Translations under genes and position numbers: made by a program
Shown here: positions 1-9,081 of the stretch, in pieces
Layout of the letters: every line of letters begins with the position of its first letter
Position numbering within the stretch: position 1 is the first letter of the stretch
The notes under the pieces: model-generated
The model's input: only the letters and a program-made list of their open reading frames with translations
The model's database searches: none
Told to the model about the DNA's origin: nothing
Assembly (NCBI GenBank): GCA_003427395.1
Contig: BFEA01000739.1
Span: 38,859-58,974, forward strand
DNA from: Chara braunii
Taxonomy: Eukaryota; Streptophyta; Charophyceae; Charales; Characeae
Direction: 5' to 3'
DNA: 20,116 nucleotides

Positions 1-452
1 TACCTTTGTCTATGGTCAGACTACTGTTCATTGTGTGTGGAAGATGATGCATGACATGTACACATCTGCATAAGATGGTCCCCAGGACCCATGCAAAGGG
101 GTTCGGCCCCCGCTAAATGTATTTCGGGGGCTAAACACTACACACATGTAAAGTTTCAAGGCATTTTGCTATGCCAAAAAAAAAGAAGGAAAATCGCCAA
201 AGGTGGCGGTGTTAAAATGTGCTTGGCTACTCAGTTTTTTTTTTTTTTTTTTCACTTTTGGTGTTTTCACTTTTTGTTGTGATTTTATTTTGGTGCCCCG
301 AATATTTTATTATTTTTTGAAACTTTTTGCACGAGTTTTGTATTATTTGAAGTACACATTGCAGGGCATATGGATATGCTTAAAAAAAGAAAGAAAAGTC
401 GCCAAAGATGGAGGTGTCGAAAACGGGCTTGCACACTCACTAATTTTAATTC
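1..452. other. Left flanking DNA, no gene recognised
   Basis: No open frame here resembles a known protein; the short ones run through A and T homopolymers. A 7-bp inverted repeat (GCCCCCG at 106-112, CGGGGGC at 125-131) could form a small hairpin. A T-run at about 235-252 and an A-rich stretch are present. The segment ends in the ATTC (449-452) that is repeated at 13176-13179, so it is the original DNA beside the large retroelement insertion. Confidence 0.5.
160..440. repeat. Two degenerate copies of a ~75-bp motif spaced ~205 bp apart
   Basis: About 160-234 and 365-440 share the same order of words: GGCAT, a TATGC-type word, an A-run with AAGAA(A/G)GAAAA, TCGCCAAAG, ATGG or GTGG, AGGTGT or CGGTGT, AAAA, GGGCTTG or TGCTTGG. 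Similarity is imperfect, judged by eye. They may be remnants of a tandem satellite-like unit of about 205 bp, or two copies of a small dispersed repeat. Confidence 0.45.
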
Positions 453-1698
453 TGTTATGAACCTGACCAATTTCGAGATACACATCCATTAGATAGTACA
501 ATGCCATCCAATTGCAGAAAGAAATGAATGAACTTGAGAGGAGAGAGAGGATTTGAAAAAAAAGAAGCAAGAAAGAAGAAGAAGATGATGTACACCAACA
601 TAGACAAATGACAAGGCTCTTCTTTTTCGCCCAACAATCTCCTCGTCCTTATCTCCCCCTTCTCTTATTCATACAAGAAGTAATAATACAATGTTGAATG
701 GCTGATCTAGAATCATGTCCCAGTTCCTCTTCTACTGTCGACATCACTTGAGGTCCACCATAGCCATGACCGCCTCTTCTTCCCTTCATCATCATAGACC
801 GAGGCTATGGCGGACTACTAGGCCTTGCCCGAATGCCCAAAGGCCAACCGAAAAGCATCTATAGCTGCTCCAACTCAGGCCGCCATGCCCGACTCTGCCT
901 CGAAGCTTCTTGGTGTAGCTCTCCCAGTTGGGGACTCCCTGTTGCAGTGCTCACCAAGGTGATGAAGATGGCTGCCGCCATAGCCAGGTAGGTACCCTTG
1001 GCACTCCGCCTCCGCCCCCATCCTGTCCTTCTTGCTCCTCCTTGTCCTTCTCCTTCCCCTAGCTGCGTTGCTCCAACCGGCGCTCCAACCAGTGTGTCGC
1101 CAAACTTGCACACCGAGAATGAGGCCGGGCTCTTCGCGTGGCTGGGAGATATAGCGGCCCGCTTGCCTCTTTTGGCGGTGACTTCCAAGCGGCTTGGCCT
1201 TCCAAGCAACCGGTACCTCCTCCCTTCCGGAGGGAAACATTATTGTAGACTCTGATATTGCCTGTACAGGCCCTAGACGCAGACTGGTTGGACTGGTACC
1301 CGCCTAGACCTAACCTACAACTATTGGGCCTTTAAGAATGCCACTTTTGTCTTCTTCTGCTCGGCCTCCAGTACCCGCACATCTACCTCTTCAAGGGGCA
1401 TTATTGACCTACCCGCTACTTGAGTGTTTTTCCTGCTGCAATCCCTCAATGTCATGGCCACAGGTAAGTACCGGCCGTGAGGGCCCAATGAACGAGCAAG
1501 TGCCCTTGCGGGCCACACACACAAAGCCAACCAGCACTCAGACAGGCACAGCCACACAGATACTCAAGCCAACTAGCACTTAGACAGACATGCAATCCAA
1601 CAACCATCCACACACAAACTTAGTAGCAGGCGGGAAACTCATCAAGGCATTCAGAAATGAGCCGTCTGTTTCAGTCCATCTTTGGATGGGTCATCACA
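453..1698 (-). repeat. 3' LTR of the minus-strand chromovirus (1,246 bp)
   Basis: Read on the minus strand it starts TGTGATGACC at 1698 and ends CATAACA at 453, so it has TG...CA termini. It is adjacent to a polypurine tract on one side and the ATTC target duplication on the other. Near-identical sequence occurs at 9242-10480 in reverse orientation and, interrupted, at 10709-13175 in the same orientation. It contains CA-rich microsatellite stretches (about 1510-1610) and GC-rich U3-like sequence. Two splice-donor-like words, CAGGTAGGTAC near 985 and CAGGTAAGTAC near 1461, lie on the strand opposite to the element. Confidence 0.85.
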
Positions 1699-1713
1699 CT
1701 CCCCCCCCCTCAA
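1699..1713 (-). promoter_or_regulatory. Polypurine tract (plus-strand primer site)
   Basis: The minus strand reads TTGAGGGGGGGGGAG directly before the LTR start TGTGATGACC. A purine run abutting the 3' LTR is the usual primer site for second-strand cDNA synthesis. The equivalent site of the inverted copy is at 9228-9241. Confidence 0.75.
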
Positions 1714-1826
1714 GAGCGAGGTCCCTTCGAGCGAGTAACTCATTATGAGTCCTCGACAAACGCATCGTAAGCAAGCAAGGCAAAGAGGTTCCTAGAATAC
1801 TCCGTAGCAGTGAGCCTTGCGGAGAT

Positions 1827-2360
1827 CTAAGGAGTAGCGTTACTTGTGATTTGTCGCTCGTAGGCTTTCACAACGTGTGGTGCGCTGCGTAGCAGTTCGT
1901 GCTTGGAAATCCAGTATAGATCGTCCAACGGGTGATACACGAAGTGAACTTGGTATTGTCTGTTGCGTCCCTTCCCTACGTGCTGTTTAATTCTGTCTAT
2001 CTCATGCCCACCTTTGATTGCACGAGGGATCATGTCTTCGCGATAATTGAACGTCGTAGCGTCACGGTGGAGGTACAATTTTGATGCGTGGAACACGGGG
2101 TATTCGCGCAGATGGGCTGACACATCAACTACGTACGAAGGGCCAAAGCGATCTTCGCCAATCACATCCAAAACTTCCTGCAGACCATAATAGAGTGGGA
2201 GAAGTTCGCGAGAGACTCCCTCTTCTTCTGAAAATTCAGACATCTTGACCCAGTCATTCCTACCTGAATATCCGATGGTCAACGCCTGTTGTTTGCATGA
2301 CGGATCATGGCGTGCTGTCGCTGGATCTGGCTGCAATGGCAACCTTGAGCAAGCGATCAT
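1827..2360 (-). pseudogene. Integrase C-terminus plus chromodomain (minus-strand copy)
   Basis: The open frame contains a GPY/F-like segment (YYGLQEVLDVIG, where the plus-strand copy has YYGPWEVLDVIG), then a short linker with REDMIPRAIKGG. The chromodomain follows: EIDRIKQHVGKGRNRQYQV, then YHPLDDLYWISKHELLRSAP and a terminal helix. The aromatic and acidic pattern matches retroelement chromodomains, which bind chromatin marks and guide integration. The first ~25 residues are out of frame with integrase; a frameshift near 2350 separates this frame from the upstream one. It ends at a stop at 1827, about 113 bp before the polypurine tract. Confidence 0.8.
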
Positions 2361-3318
2361 ACTTGGCCCTGAAGCTAGGCCTGCCGTGTGTTAAGTCAGC
2401 TGGCTGCTCAGGGAACAGGTAGGAGAGCGGATTATGGATCTGCCAACCGTAATGCAACCTGTTGGCTGTCATGCCAGGGGTAGAATGGATGGAGTTGTTG
2501 TTCAACCCCTTAACGGAATACAACTCTTCAACCCATGTTTCCTGATCAGGGATAATAAAGGCGCGAAGAAGTTGAAACACAGTCTGGTTGATCTCGTTAG
2601 CCACATTGGCTTCGGGGTGTCGGCCCGATGTCATACATAGCCTGATCCTAAGTTGAGATGTGAAGTCCTTCCATTTAGTGCTAATGAAGCGTGGATCCCG
2701 AACGTTCATAAGAGTCTTCGGGGTTTCGAACTTCAGAATGTATTTTTGTTTGAACTCACGGATCACAAATTATGTTGCAACGTGAGGTGGCAAAGGAATC
2801 AGATTAAGGAACTTAGAAAATCGGTCAACAATCACCATGACTTGTGAGTAGCCGTTCTTACTTACCCTTCCTAAGTCGGTGAAGTCGATGGAGACGGACT
2901 CCCCGGGACCATTGGGAATGGGAAGGGGTGTGAGTAGCCCCATGGGCTTTTGTCTGCATGGTTTGGTTCGTTGACAGGCTTGACTATTAACTGTAACCTT
3001 TTCAGCATTCCCTTTCATGCCAGACCAATCAAACTGTCTCAGCAGATTTGCGTACGTCTTTGCCATGTCGTAGTGTCCGCTCCGGCCATGAGCCAAATCC
3101 AGAAAGTGTGTGCGGAGAGGCTCATGGTTGGGCACACACAAGCGGTCCTGGTTCCCGTAGCGACGAAAAATCAGTCCTCCATACTCATGAAAATCAGGCT
3201 GACTGCTAGGGTGAACCCGCAACCGCTCAAGGATGGGACTAAGCTCCGGATCCTTGGCTGTGTGCTCTACGAGCTCCTCCTCCAGTTTCTTCCGGAGGTC
3301 TAGGCTTTCACAAGGCAA
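2305..3318 (-). pseudogene. Integrase catalytic region (minus-strand copy), active-site residues lost
   Basis: Two frames, 3318-2770 and 2766-2305, together cover the H2C2 zinc-binding region and the DDE core. The zinc motif keeps H-x4-H (HGRSGH), but the CxxC is broken: NSQAC replaces the ECRVC of the sister copy. The first core Asp is present in SIDF. The second, in SDRD, has become NVRD. The Glu region reads EANVANEIN, where the sister has EANGLAEEIN, so the catalytic Glu also appears lost. A stop after residues PHVAT splits the domain. It can no longer be an active integrase. Confidence 0.8.
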
Positions 3319-3348
3319 GTCATGTACTTAGGGTGGCGAGATAATGCA

Positions 3349-3681
3349 TCAACAAAGTAGCGTAGGGGATAGGGTAGTTTGCTCCTTGACCCACTTTAGA
3401 GTCTTATGATCTGAGGATACTTTGAAGTGGCGTCCCAAAAGATAGTCCTTCCAATGATCCAAAGCCATACGCAAAGCATAGAGCTCGCGCATGTAGGTGG
3501 AAGTGGCTACCTTTTCGCTGGGCATGCGTTTGCTGTAATATTCGAGCGGGCGTAGGCCATCGCCGTCATCTTGCTGCAACACTTTGCCGATTCCATACCG
3601 ACTTGCATCCGTAGTAACTACAAATGTCAATTTGGGATTTGCAATGCGGAGTACTGGGTAACTTACCAAGGCTTCTTTCAA
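3349..3681 (-). pseudogene. RNase H region (minus-strand copy), truncated
   Basis: Three of the expected acidic positions are visible: TDASRYG, RELYAL and SSDHKTL. The frame then stops (SPTLLC and stop), because roughly 80 bp present in the sister copy between its LSPTLL and VADALSR is missing. A remnant reading VDALSRHP follows in another frame. The RNase H would degrade the RNA strand of the RNA:DNA hybrid during reverse transcription. Confidence 0.8.
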
Positions 3682-3824
3682 AGCTTGAAATGCGTTCGTG
3701 TAAGCGGTGTCCCAAGAATAGGGAATATTTTTACTTGTCTACCGTGACACTGGAAGTGCAACAATGGAGAAGCGGGGCACGAACTTTCGATAGTATGACG
3801 AGAGAGCAAAAAAAGAGCACTGCC

Positions 3825-4347
3825 TTAGGTTCTAGGCCTGCAACAGACAAACTCATATTTCTCTAGGTTGAGATGGAGTTGCGTCTTCATGAGGATAGTG
3901 AGCACTTCCTTGAGGTGCTTGAGGTGTTCCTCCATGGATTTGCTGAAGATTAGTATATCATCGAGGTATACCACCACGAACCGGCCAATCTGTTCGTGGA
4001 GGACCTTGTCCATGAGACTTTGCCGGTGCGTTCGTGAGACCGAACGACATTACGGTAAACTCGTAAAGCCCATCGCGTGTTTTGAACGCAGTCTTGTGCT
4101 GGTTCGCAGGATAGACTTCAATCTGGTGGTAGCTAGACTTGAGATCGATCTTGGAAAAGACCTTGCACCCACCTACGAAATCAAGCAAGTCATCTATGAG
4201 GGGCAATGTATAGGCGTTCTTTCTTGTGATGTGGTTTAGACCGCGATAGTCAATACTCATGCGGAGATTGCCTCCTTTCTTTGGAACAAACAAAACAGGA
4301 GCACCAAATTTAGACTCACTAGGCTTGATCCACCCTTTGTCAATCAT
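3825..4347 (-). pseudogene. Reverse transcriptase region (minus-strand copy), frameshifted
   Basis: One frame (4347-3958) starts [12 protein letters not shown] and contains [12 protein letters not shown], the IDYRGLN motif and SFGLTNAPA. An 8-bp deletion near 4015, relative to the sister copy, then shifts the frame. The continuation (4013-3825) holds the catalytic YLDD box in [14 protein letters not shown] and ends abnormally after KYEF. There a 35-bp deletion removes the YLGHRL thumb motif seen in the sister copy. The YLDD itself is intact here, unlike the plus-strand copy. Confidence 0.85.
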
Positions 4348-4981
4348 TTAGTCAATCTGTCGTTGGGGGTGCTCCAACTCGCCGGGTCCCATTCGGTATA
4401 CGCAACCCTTTGGAGGAACAACACCCTCGACCAACTCGATGGTGGGTCGGACTGATCACGTGGGGACTCCACGTGGCTCAGCCAGAACTTTCGGAAACCG
4501 ATCGAGTAGGTTTTGGATCTTTGGTGGAACCGGTGGGGGTGGAGGATTAGCAAAGGGATCACCTAGATCAAGTCGCAGGTCGCGAATAGAGGCAACCAAA
4601 TCTGAAGTAGGATCATCTGGACTAGGAGAAGGTAGAGAAGTAAAGGTGCTAGAAGTAGAAATACTAGAAGTATAATCACTAGCTGAAGTAGTAGTGGTAT
4701 TAATCGCAAAAGTAGATGGCACATGGGTAGGACGAACAAAGGCAACATACAACCGCTCGTCCTCTTTGTGCTTGCGCCATTTCTTGTGCTTCTCATCCCG
4801 GAGGACAGGAAGCTCGTTCCTTGAGCATCTTTGACCATGAAATGTGACTCCTTCCGCTTGGTCCATTTGGATTGGGTCTACAGTCAACCCAAACCAAGAA
4901 CAACGTCAAAGGGACACTTGTCAAGGACATAAAAGTTCAACGCGTAGGTGACAATTTTGTCCTTGTCGAAGGGAGTGCGCC

Positions 4982-5270
4982 CACCTTTGATTGCAAGCGT
5001 AGAAGAGAACTTCTTTGTTGCCAACTTGGGTTCGGCAAGGGTTCTGCAAGGCCTCTTGCTCCATTCCCAAGCCCACTTTGCGTATCCCATGAGGTTATAA
5101 CCTGTCTCTTATACACATCTAGATGTGTATAAGAGACAGATATAAGGTTAGCCGTAGCACCACCTTTGACTGCATGCTCGAAGAGAACTTCTTTGTTGCC
5201 AACTTGGGTTCGGCAAGGGTTCTGCAAGGCCCCTTGCTCCATTCCCAAACCCACTGCAAGGTTATATAAA
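4982..5270 (-). repeat. Protease segment duplicated on both sides of the adapter
   Basis: 4982-5092 and about 5160-5266 share long identical stretches: AGAGAACTTCTTTGTTGCCA, then TTGGGTTCGGCAAGGGTTCT, then GCTCCATTCCCAA. Both are protease-coding on the minus strand. The repeat is interrupted by the 38-bp adapter. The most likely reading is two different retroelement copies or fragment ends brought together by a mate-pair junction, not a genuine tandem duplication. Confidence 0.75.
5102..5139. other. Nextera mate-pair junction adapter (sequencing artefact)
   Basis: CTGTCTCTTATACACATCT (5102-5120) is followed immediately by its exact reverse complement (5121-5139). These are two Tn5 19-bp mosaic ends back to back, which is the known circularisation junction of Nextera mate-pair libraries. 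Translated, it gives the SYTHLDVYKRQ-type peptide seen as a contaminant in predicted proteins. It is not biological sequence, and it shows that the assembly joined two fragment ends here. Confidence 0.97.
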
Positions 5271-5316
5271 GTTGGTCGTAGCACCACAGTCAGTCAAGAC
5301 ACGGAGATAGCGGTGG

Positions 5317-5404
5317 TTGAAAATCAGCAGCCCTCCCTTGAAGCCCAATCATTTGAAGCCCGGTTCTGTTGAAAATCAGCAGCCCTCCCTTGAAGCCCAA
5401 TCAT
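5317..5404 (+). repeat. 36-bp direct repeat, 52-bp period, at the centre of the inverted repeat
   Basis: 5317-5352 and 5369-5404 are identical (starting TTGAAAATCAGCAGCCC and ending CCCAATCAT). They lie exactly where the minus-strand and plus-strand pol arms meet. This may be a true slippage duplication at the rearrangement junction or another assembly scar, given the adapter 200 bp away. Confidence 0.8.
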
Positions 5405-5580
5405 GTGCTGAAGACAAGGCTGAGGTAAGTAATGTCGTGTATGTCGAGCCTTGGGAGGAGTCTGAGATGGTTGACTTCCACTACCACTTGGAGCATTGGG
5501 CTAAGATGAAATAGGAACGTGCCCAAGGGACAGTGAAGTTGATCTTTTTTTAACTTCTCATCAACCACCGCGATCTCCGT

Positions 5581-5895
5581 GTGCTTGTTGATTGTGGTGC
5601 TACAATGAATTTCATGTCACCACATGGGATACGCAAGGTGGGCTTGGGGATGAAGCAAGTGGCCCTGCAGAACCGTTGCCGGACCCAAATTGGCAACAAA
5701 GAAGTTGTCTCTTCAACACATGCTGTCAAAGGTGTGCGCACTACCTTTGACAGAGGTAAGACTGTCACCCATGCACTAAACTTCTTTGTCCTTGACAAGT
5801 GCCCCTTCGACGCTGTCCTTGGCTTGGGCTGGATGCAGTCCCAATGCGAATGGACCAAGTGGAAGGAATCACTCTTCATGGTCAAAGATGCTTAG
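5581..5895 (+). pseudogene. Aspartic protease region (plus-strand copy)
   Basis: LVDCGATMNFMS near the start is the retropepsin-like active-site box with the catalytic Asp. A segment GLGMKQVALQNRCRTQIGN follows, then FFVLDKCPFDAVLGLGWM, the typical closing half of plant gypsy proteases. It would cut the Gag-Pol polyprotein inside the virus-like particle. The frame ends at an in-frame TAG (5893), where the minus-strand copy reads a Gln codon. The coding sequence then continues in the same frame as GNGLLVLLDEKLESP. Confidence 0.8.
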
Positions 5896-6309
5896 GGGAA
5901 CGGGCTTCTTGTCCTCTTGGATGAGAAGCTCGAATCCCCAATGACTTTTCTGAATGCATTGAAGTTCTGCAAGAAGTGGTGCAAGCACAAAGAGGAAGAA
6001 CAATTGTATGTTGCCTTTGTTCGTCCTGCTCATGTGCCTTCTACTTTTGCGGCTAATACCACTACTACTTTGATTGATAATCCTACTTCTGGTACTTTTA
6101 CTACTAGCACCTCTATCTCTCTATCTTCTAATAGTCCAAATGATACTACTTCAGATTCAGTCGTCTCTATACGCGACTTGCGATCGGACCTTGGTGATCC
6201 CTTTGCTGATTCCCCACCCCCACCTATCCCATCAGACATCCAAACCCTCCCCGATCGGTTTCCAGAAGTCTTGGTTGAGCCACGTGGAGTCCCCACGCGA
6301 CCGGTTTGA

Positions 6310-7029
6310 CACACCATCGAGTTGGTCGAGGGTGCTGTTCCTCCAAAGGGCTACGTGTACCATATGGGACCCGACGAGTTGGAGGAACTCCGACGATAGA
6401 TTGATGAGATGATTGACAAAGGGTGGATCAAACCAAGTGAATCTGAATTTGGTGCTCCTGTGTTGTTTGTGCCAAAGAAGGGAGGCAAACTCCGCATGTG
6501 TATTGACTATCGCGGTCTAAACCGCATCACAAGAAAGAATGCTTATCCATTGCCTCGTATAGGCGACTTGCTTGATGCCGCAGGCGGGTGCAAGGTCTAC
6601 TCCAAGATCGATCTCAAGTCTGGTTACCACCAGATTGAAGTCGATCCTGCGGACCAGCACAAGACTGCGTTCAAAACACGCGACGGGTTTTATGAGTTTA
6701 CCGTTATGCCCTTCGGTCTCATGAATGCACCAGCCACTTTCCAAAGCCTCATGGACAAGGTCCTCCGCGAACAGATTGGCCGGTTCGTGGTAGTGTACCA
6801 GGACGATATTATGATCTTCAGCAAGTCCATGGAGGAACACCTCAAGCATCTTGAGGAGGTGCTCGCTATCCTCAAGAAGACGCAGCTCCATCTCAACTTG
6901 GAGAAATATGAGTTTGGGAAGGATAGCGTCATCTATCTTGGGCACCGGTTGTCTGTTGCGGGCCTAGAGCCTGAGCCTGCGAACATTCGCGAATTGTGTT
7001 CTTTCCTTGGTCTCGCGTCGTACTATTGA
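6310..7029 (+). pseudogene. Reverse transcriptase region (plus-strand copy)
   Basis: After a TGA at 6307 the frame reads HTIELVEGAVPPKGYVYHMG, then a TAG at 6397, then [20 protein letters not shown]. Conserved RT features include RMCIDYRGLN, KIDLKSGYHQI (first catalytic Asp), FKTRDGFYEFTVMPFGLMNA and the thumb motif YLGHRL. The catalytic box reads YQDD in FVVVYQDDIMIFSK, where the minus-strand copy has YLDD. Gln at this position is unusual and probably harmful. The frame ends at TGA (7027) in SYY-stop-KF, where the sister copy has an Arg codon. Confidence 0.9.
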
Positions 7030-7623
7030 AAGTTTGTACCCCGTTTTTCTATCATTGCTCGTCCGATGTCGCGACCTACCAGTAAAAATGTGCCTTATTC
7101 CTAGGATGCCGCGTGTACGGAAGCTTTTCAAGCTCTCAAGGAAGCCTTGGTAAGTTATCCGGTACTCCGCATTGCAGATCCCAAACTGACCTTCGTAGTC
7201 ACTACGGATGCAAGTCAGTATGGAATCGGTGCAGTGCTGCAGCAAGATGACGGCGATGGCCTGCGGCCACTCGAGTACTACAGCAAACGAATGCCCAACG
7301 TAAAGGTAGCCACTTCCACATACATGCGCGAGCTCTACGCTTTGCGTATGGCGTTGGATCACTGGAAACATTACCTTCTGGGACGCCATTTCAAAGTCTT
7401 CTCAGATCATGAGACCTTGAGGTGGATCAAACAGCAGACTACTTTGTCCCCTACCTTGCTTCGCTGGTTCCATGAGATTGACATTTTTGATTTTGAATTA
7501 GGACACAAAAAGGGTTGTTATAATCGAGTCGCTGACGCATTGTCTCGCCACCCTGAGTACATGACTTGCCTTGTGAAATCCTACGACCTCCGGAAGAAAC
7601 TGAAGGAGGAACGCGTAGAGTAG
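7030..7623 (+). pseudogene. RNase H region (plus-strand copy)
   Basis: The frame opens with KFVPRFSIIARPMSRPTSKN, then a TAG at 7102 where the sister copy has TGG. All four acidic RNase H positions can be seen: TTDASQYGIG, RELYALRMALDHW, FSDHETLRW and VADALSRHP. The segment GHKKGCYNRVADALSRHPEY, missing from the minus-strand copy, is complete here. A TAG at 7621 separates it from the integrase. Confidence 0.9.
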
Positions 7624-8532
7624 ACAACCAAGGATCCGAAGCTTAGCTCCATCCTTGAGCAGCTGGAGGCTGATCCTAGTAGTCAGCCTGATTTTCACGA
7701 GTATGGAGGACTGATTTTTCGTCGTTACGGGAACCATGACCGTTTGTGTGTGCCCAACCATGAGCCTCTCCACGCACACTTTCTGGACGTGGCTCATGGC
7801 CGGAGCGGGCACTTCGGCATGGCAAAAACGTACGCTAACCTGCTGAGACAGTTTGATTGGCCTGGCTTGAAAGGGACTGCTGAGAAATTTGTGGCTGAAT
7901 GTCGAGTCTGTCAACGAATTAAACCTTCCAAACAAAAGCCCATGGGTCTACTCACACCCCTACCCATTCCTGATGGTCCCGGGGAGTCTGTCTCCATCGA
8001 CTTCATTAATATGGGTAAGGTAAGCAAGAACGGGTATTCACAAGTCATGGTGATTGTTGACCGATTTTCAAAATTTCTCAATCAGATTCCGTTGCCGCCC
8101 CACGCCCCAACACATCTAGTGATTCGCGAATTCCAACAGAAATACTTGCTGCAATTCGGAACCCCGAAGACTCTTGTGAGCGATCGGGATCTGCGTTTCA
8201 TTAGCAATGAATGGAAGGATTTCATGTCCCACCTAGGAATCAAACTGTGCATGACATCTGGCGGACACCGCGAAGCCAACGGTTTGGCTGAGGAGATAAA
8301 CCAGACTGTATTCCAACTTCTCCGTGCGTTGATCATTCCGGATCAGGAGACATGGGATGAAGAGCTGTATTCTGTCAAGGGGTTGTACAACAACTCTGTC
8401 CATTCTGCCACCGCCATGACACCCAACAGGTTGCACTACGGTTGGCAGATCCGTAATCCGCTCTTCTACTTATTCCCTGAGCAGTCACCTGGCTTAACAC
8501 CCGACAGGCCCGACTTCAGGGCTAAAGTATGA
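7624..8532 (+). pseudogene. Integrase (plus-strand copy), catalytic triad retained
   Basis: The reading frame continues through DRLCVPNHEPL to a zinc-binding H2C2 region (HGRSGH, then ECRVCQR). The DDE core follows, with Asp in SIDF, Asp in SDRD and Glu in EANGLAEEINQ. It would insert the cDNA into the genome. In this copy the triad and zinc ligands are present, but the frame is broken upstream by stops and at its end by an extra A near 8524, giving a premature stop at 8530. From 8533 to about 8700 the C-terminal linker is readable only in mixed frames. Confidence 0.85.
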
Positions 8533-8699
8533 TCGCTTGCTCAAAGTTGTTGTTGCAACTATGACCAAGTGACAACATGCCATGATCCACCATGAAAACA
8601 AAAGCGCCGACCATCGGAGATCCAGGTAGGAAGCTGTGTCTGGGTGAAGATGTCTTAATTCTCAGAAGAGGAGGGAGTCTCACGCAAACTCCTCCCACT

Positions 8700-9081
8700 C
8701 TACTACGGGCCTTGGGAAGTTTTGGATGTAATTGGGGAAGTTCACTTCGGCCCTTCGTACGTTGTAGACGTGTCAGCTCACCTGCGCACATATCCTGTGT
8801 TCCATGCATCTAAACTGTACCTCCATCGTGATGCCGAGACATTCGATTACCGCGAAGATATGATCCCTCGCGCAATCAAGGGCGGGACATTCGAATACCG
8901 CGAAGATATGATCCCTCGCGCAATCAAGGGCGGGCATGAGATAGATATAATTAAACAACATGTAGGTAAAGGGAGAAACAGGCAGTACCAGGTTCATTTC
9001 ATGTATCACCCGTTAGATGATCTCTACTGGATCTCCAAACAGGAACTGCTACGCAGCGCACCGCGCGTTGTTAAAGCTTAG
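8700..9081 (+). pseudogene. GPY/F segment and chromodomain (plus-strand copy)
   Basis: YYGPWEVLDVIGEVHFGPSY is the GPY/F-type integrase tail, followed by HLRTYPVFHASKLYLHRD. A chromodomain follows (EIDIIKQHVGKGRNRQYQV, then YHPLDDLYWISKQELLRSAP) and ends at TAG 9079-9081. The part before GPWEVLD is out of frame with the integrase. It contains an extra in-frame 16-residue repeat absent from the minus-strand copy. Chromodomains mark this element as a chromovirus. Confidence 0.8.
8839..8934 (+). repeat. In-frame 48-bp tandem duplication before the chromodomain
   Basis: Units 8839-8886 and 8887-8934 differ by about one base (TTCGATTACC against TTCGAATACC). They encode TF(D/E)YREDMIPRAIKGG twice. 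The minus-strand copy has only one unit. Confidence 0.9.

Larger units (their letters stand above)
1827..5310 (-). pseudogene. Chromovirus pol polyprotein, decayed (minus-strand copy)
   Basis: Read from 5310 down, the order is aspartic protease, linker, reverse transcriptase, RNase H, integrase, chromodomain: the Ty3/gypsy order with a chromovirus C-terminus. The product would copy element RNA to cDNA and integrate it. The gene cannot be translated through. It has a 1-nt loss in the protease-linker region, an 8-bp deletion near 4015, a 35-bp deletion near 3857, a large RNase H deletion near 3370, a frameshift near 2350 and several stops. An adapter artefact and local duplication disrupt the protease segment. 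Against the plus-strand copy I count 16 differences in the first 109 aligned RT residues, so these are distinct copies and not one locus assembled twice. No gag precedes it. Confidence 0.85.
4456..5310 (-). pseudogene. Aspartic protease and linker (minus-strand copy), disrupted by an assembly junction
   Basis: From 5310 down, a DCGATTNF box marks a retropepsin-like active site (Asp-x-Gly). It is followed by a segment ending CRTLAEPKLATKKFSS and by YVLDKCPFDVVLGLG, the usual second half of the protease (about 4884-4960). Between them the protease sequence is partly repeated (4982-5101 and 5140-5270) around the Nextera adapter. A linker follows, rich in Thr and Ser (TTTTSASDYTSSIST) and Pro (NPPPPPVPP). 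A 1-nt difference from the sister copy near 4835 shifts the frame. Confidence 0.7.
5317..9081 (+). pseudogene. Chromovirus pol polyprotein, decayed (plus-strand copy)
   Basis: Frame 1 of the window carries the polyprotein almost continuously from 5317 to 8532, interrupted only by stop codons at 5512, 5893, 6307, 6397, 7027, 7102 and 7621. A one-base gain in an A-run near 8524 shifts the frame. The chromodomain part resumes in frame 1 by about 8722. Domains in order: upstream linker, protease, Ser/Thr/Pro linker, RT, RNase H, integrase, chromodomain. At 6397, 7027 and 7102 the minus-strand copy has CAG, CGA and TGG, so these stops are single transitions in this copy. There is no gag upstream. 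Confidence 0.85.

Noticed and set aside
859-1255. Long overlapping frames on both strands in the LTR, also at 9625-10062 and 11073-11494
   Set aside because: These are GC-rich LTR sequence. The frames are not conserved between the three LTR copies as reading frames, and they resemble no protein.
4937-5287. A 116-codon minus-strand frame containing SYTHLDVYKRQ
   Set aside because: It is read through the Nextera adapter; the peptide is a known translation product of adapter sequence, not a protein.
8592-8813. A 73-codon frame overlapping the end of integrase
   Set aside because: It covers the frameshifted integrase tail in another phase. The homologous protein is readable in pieces in the other frames.
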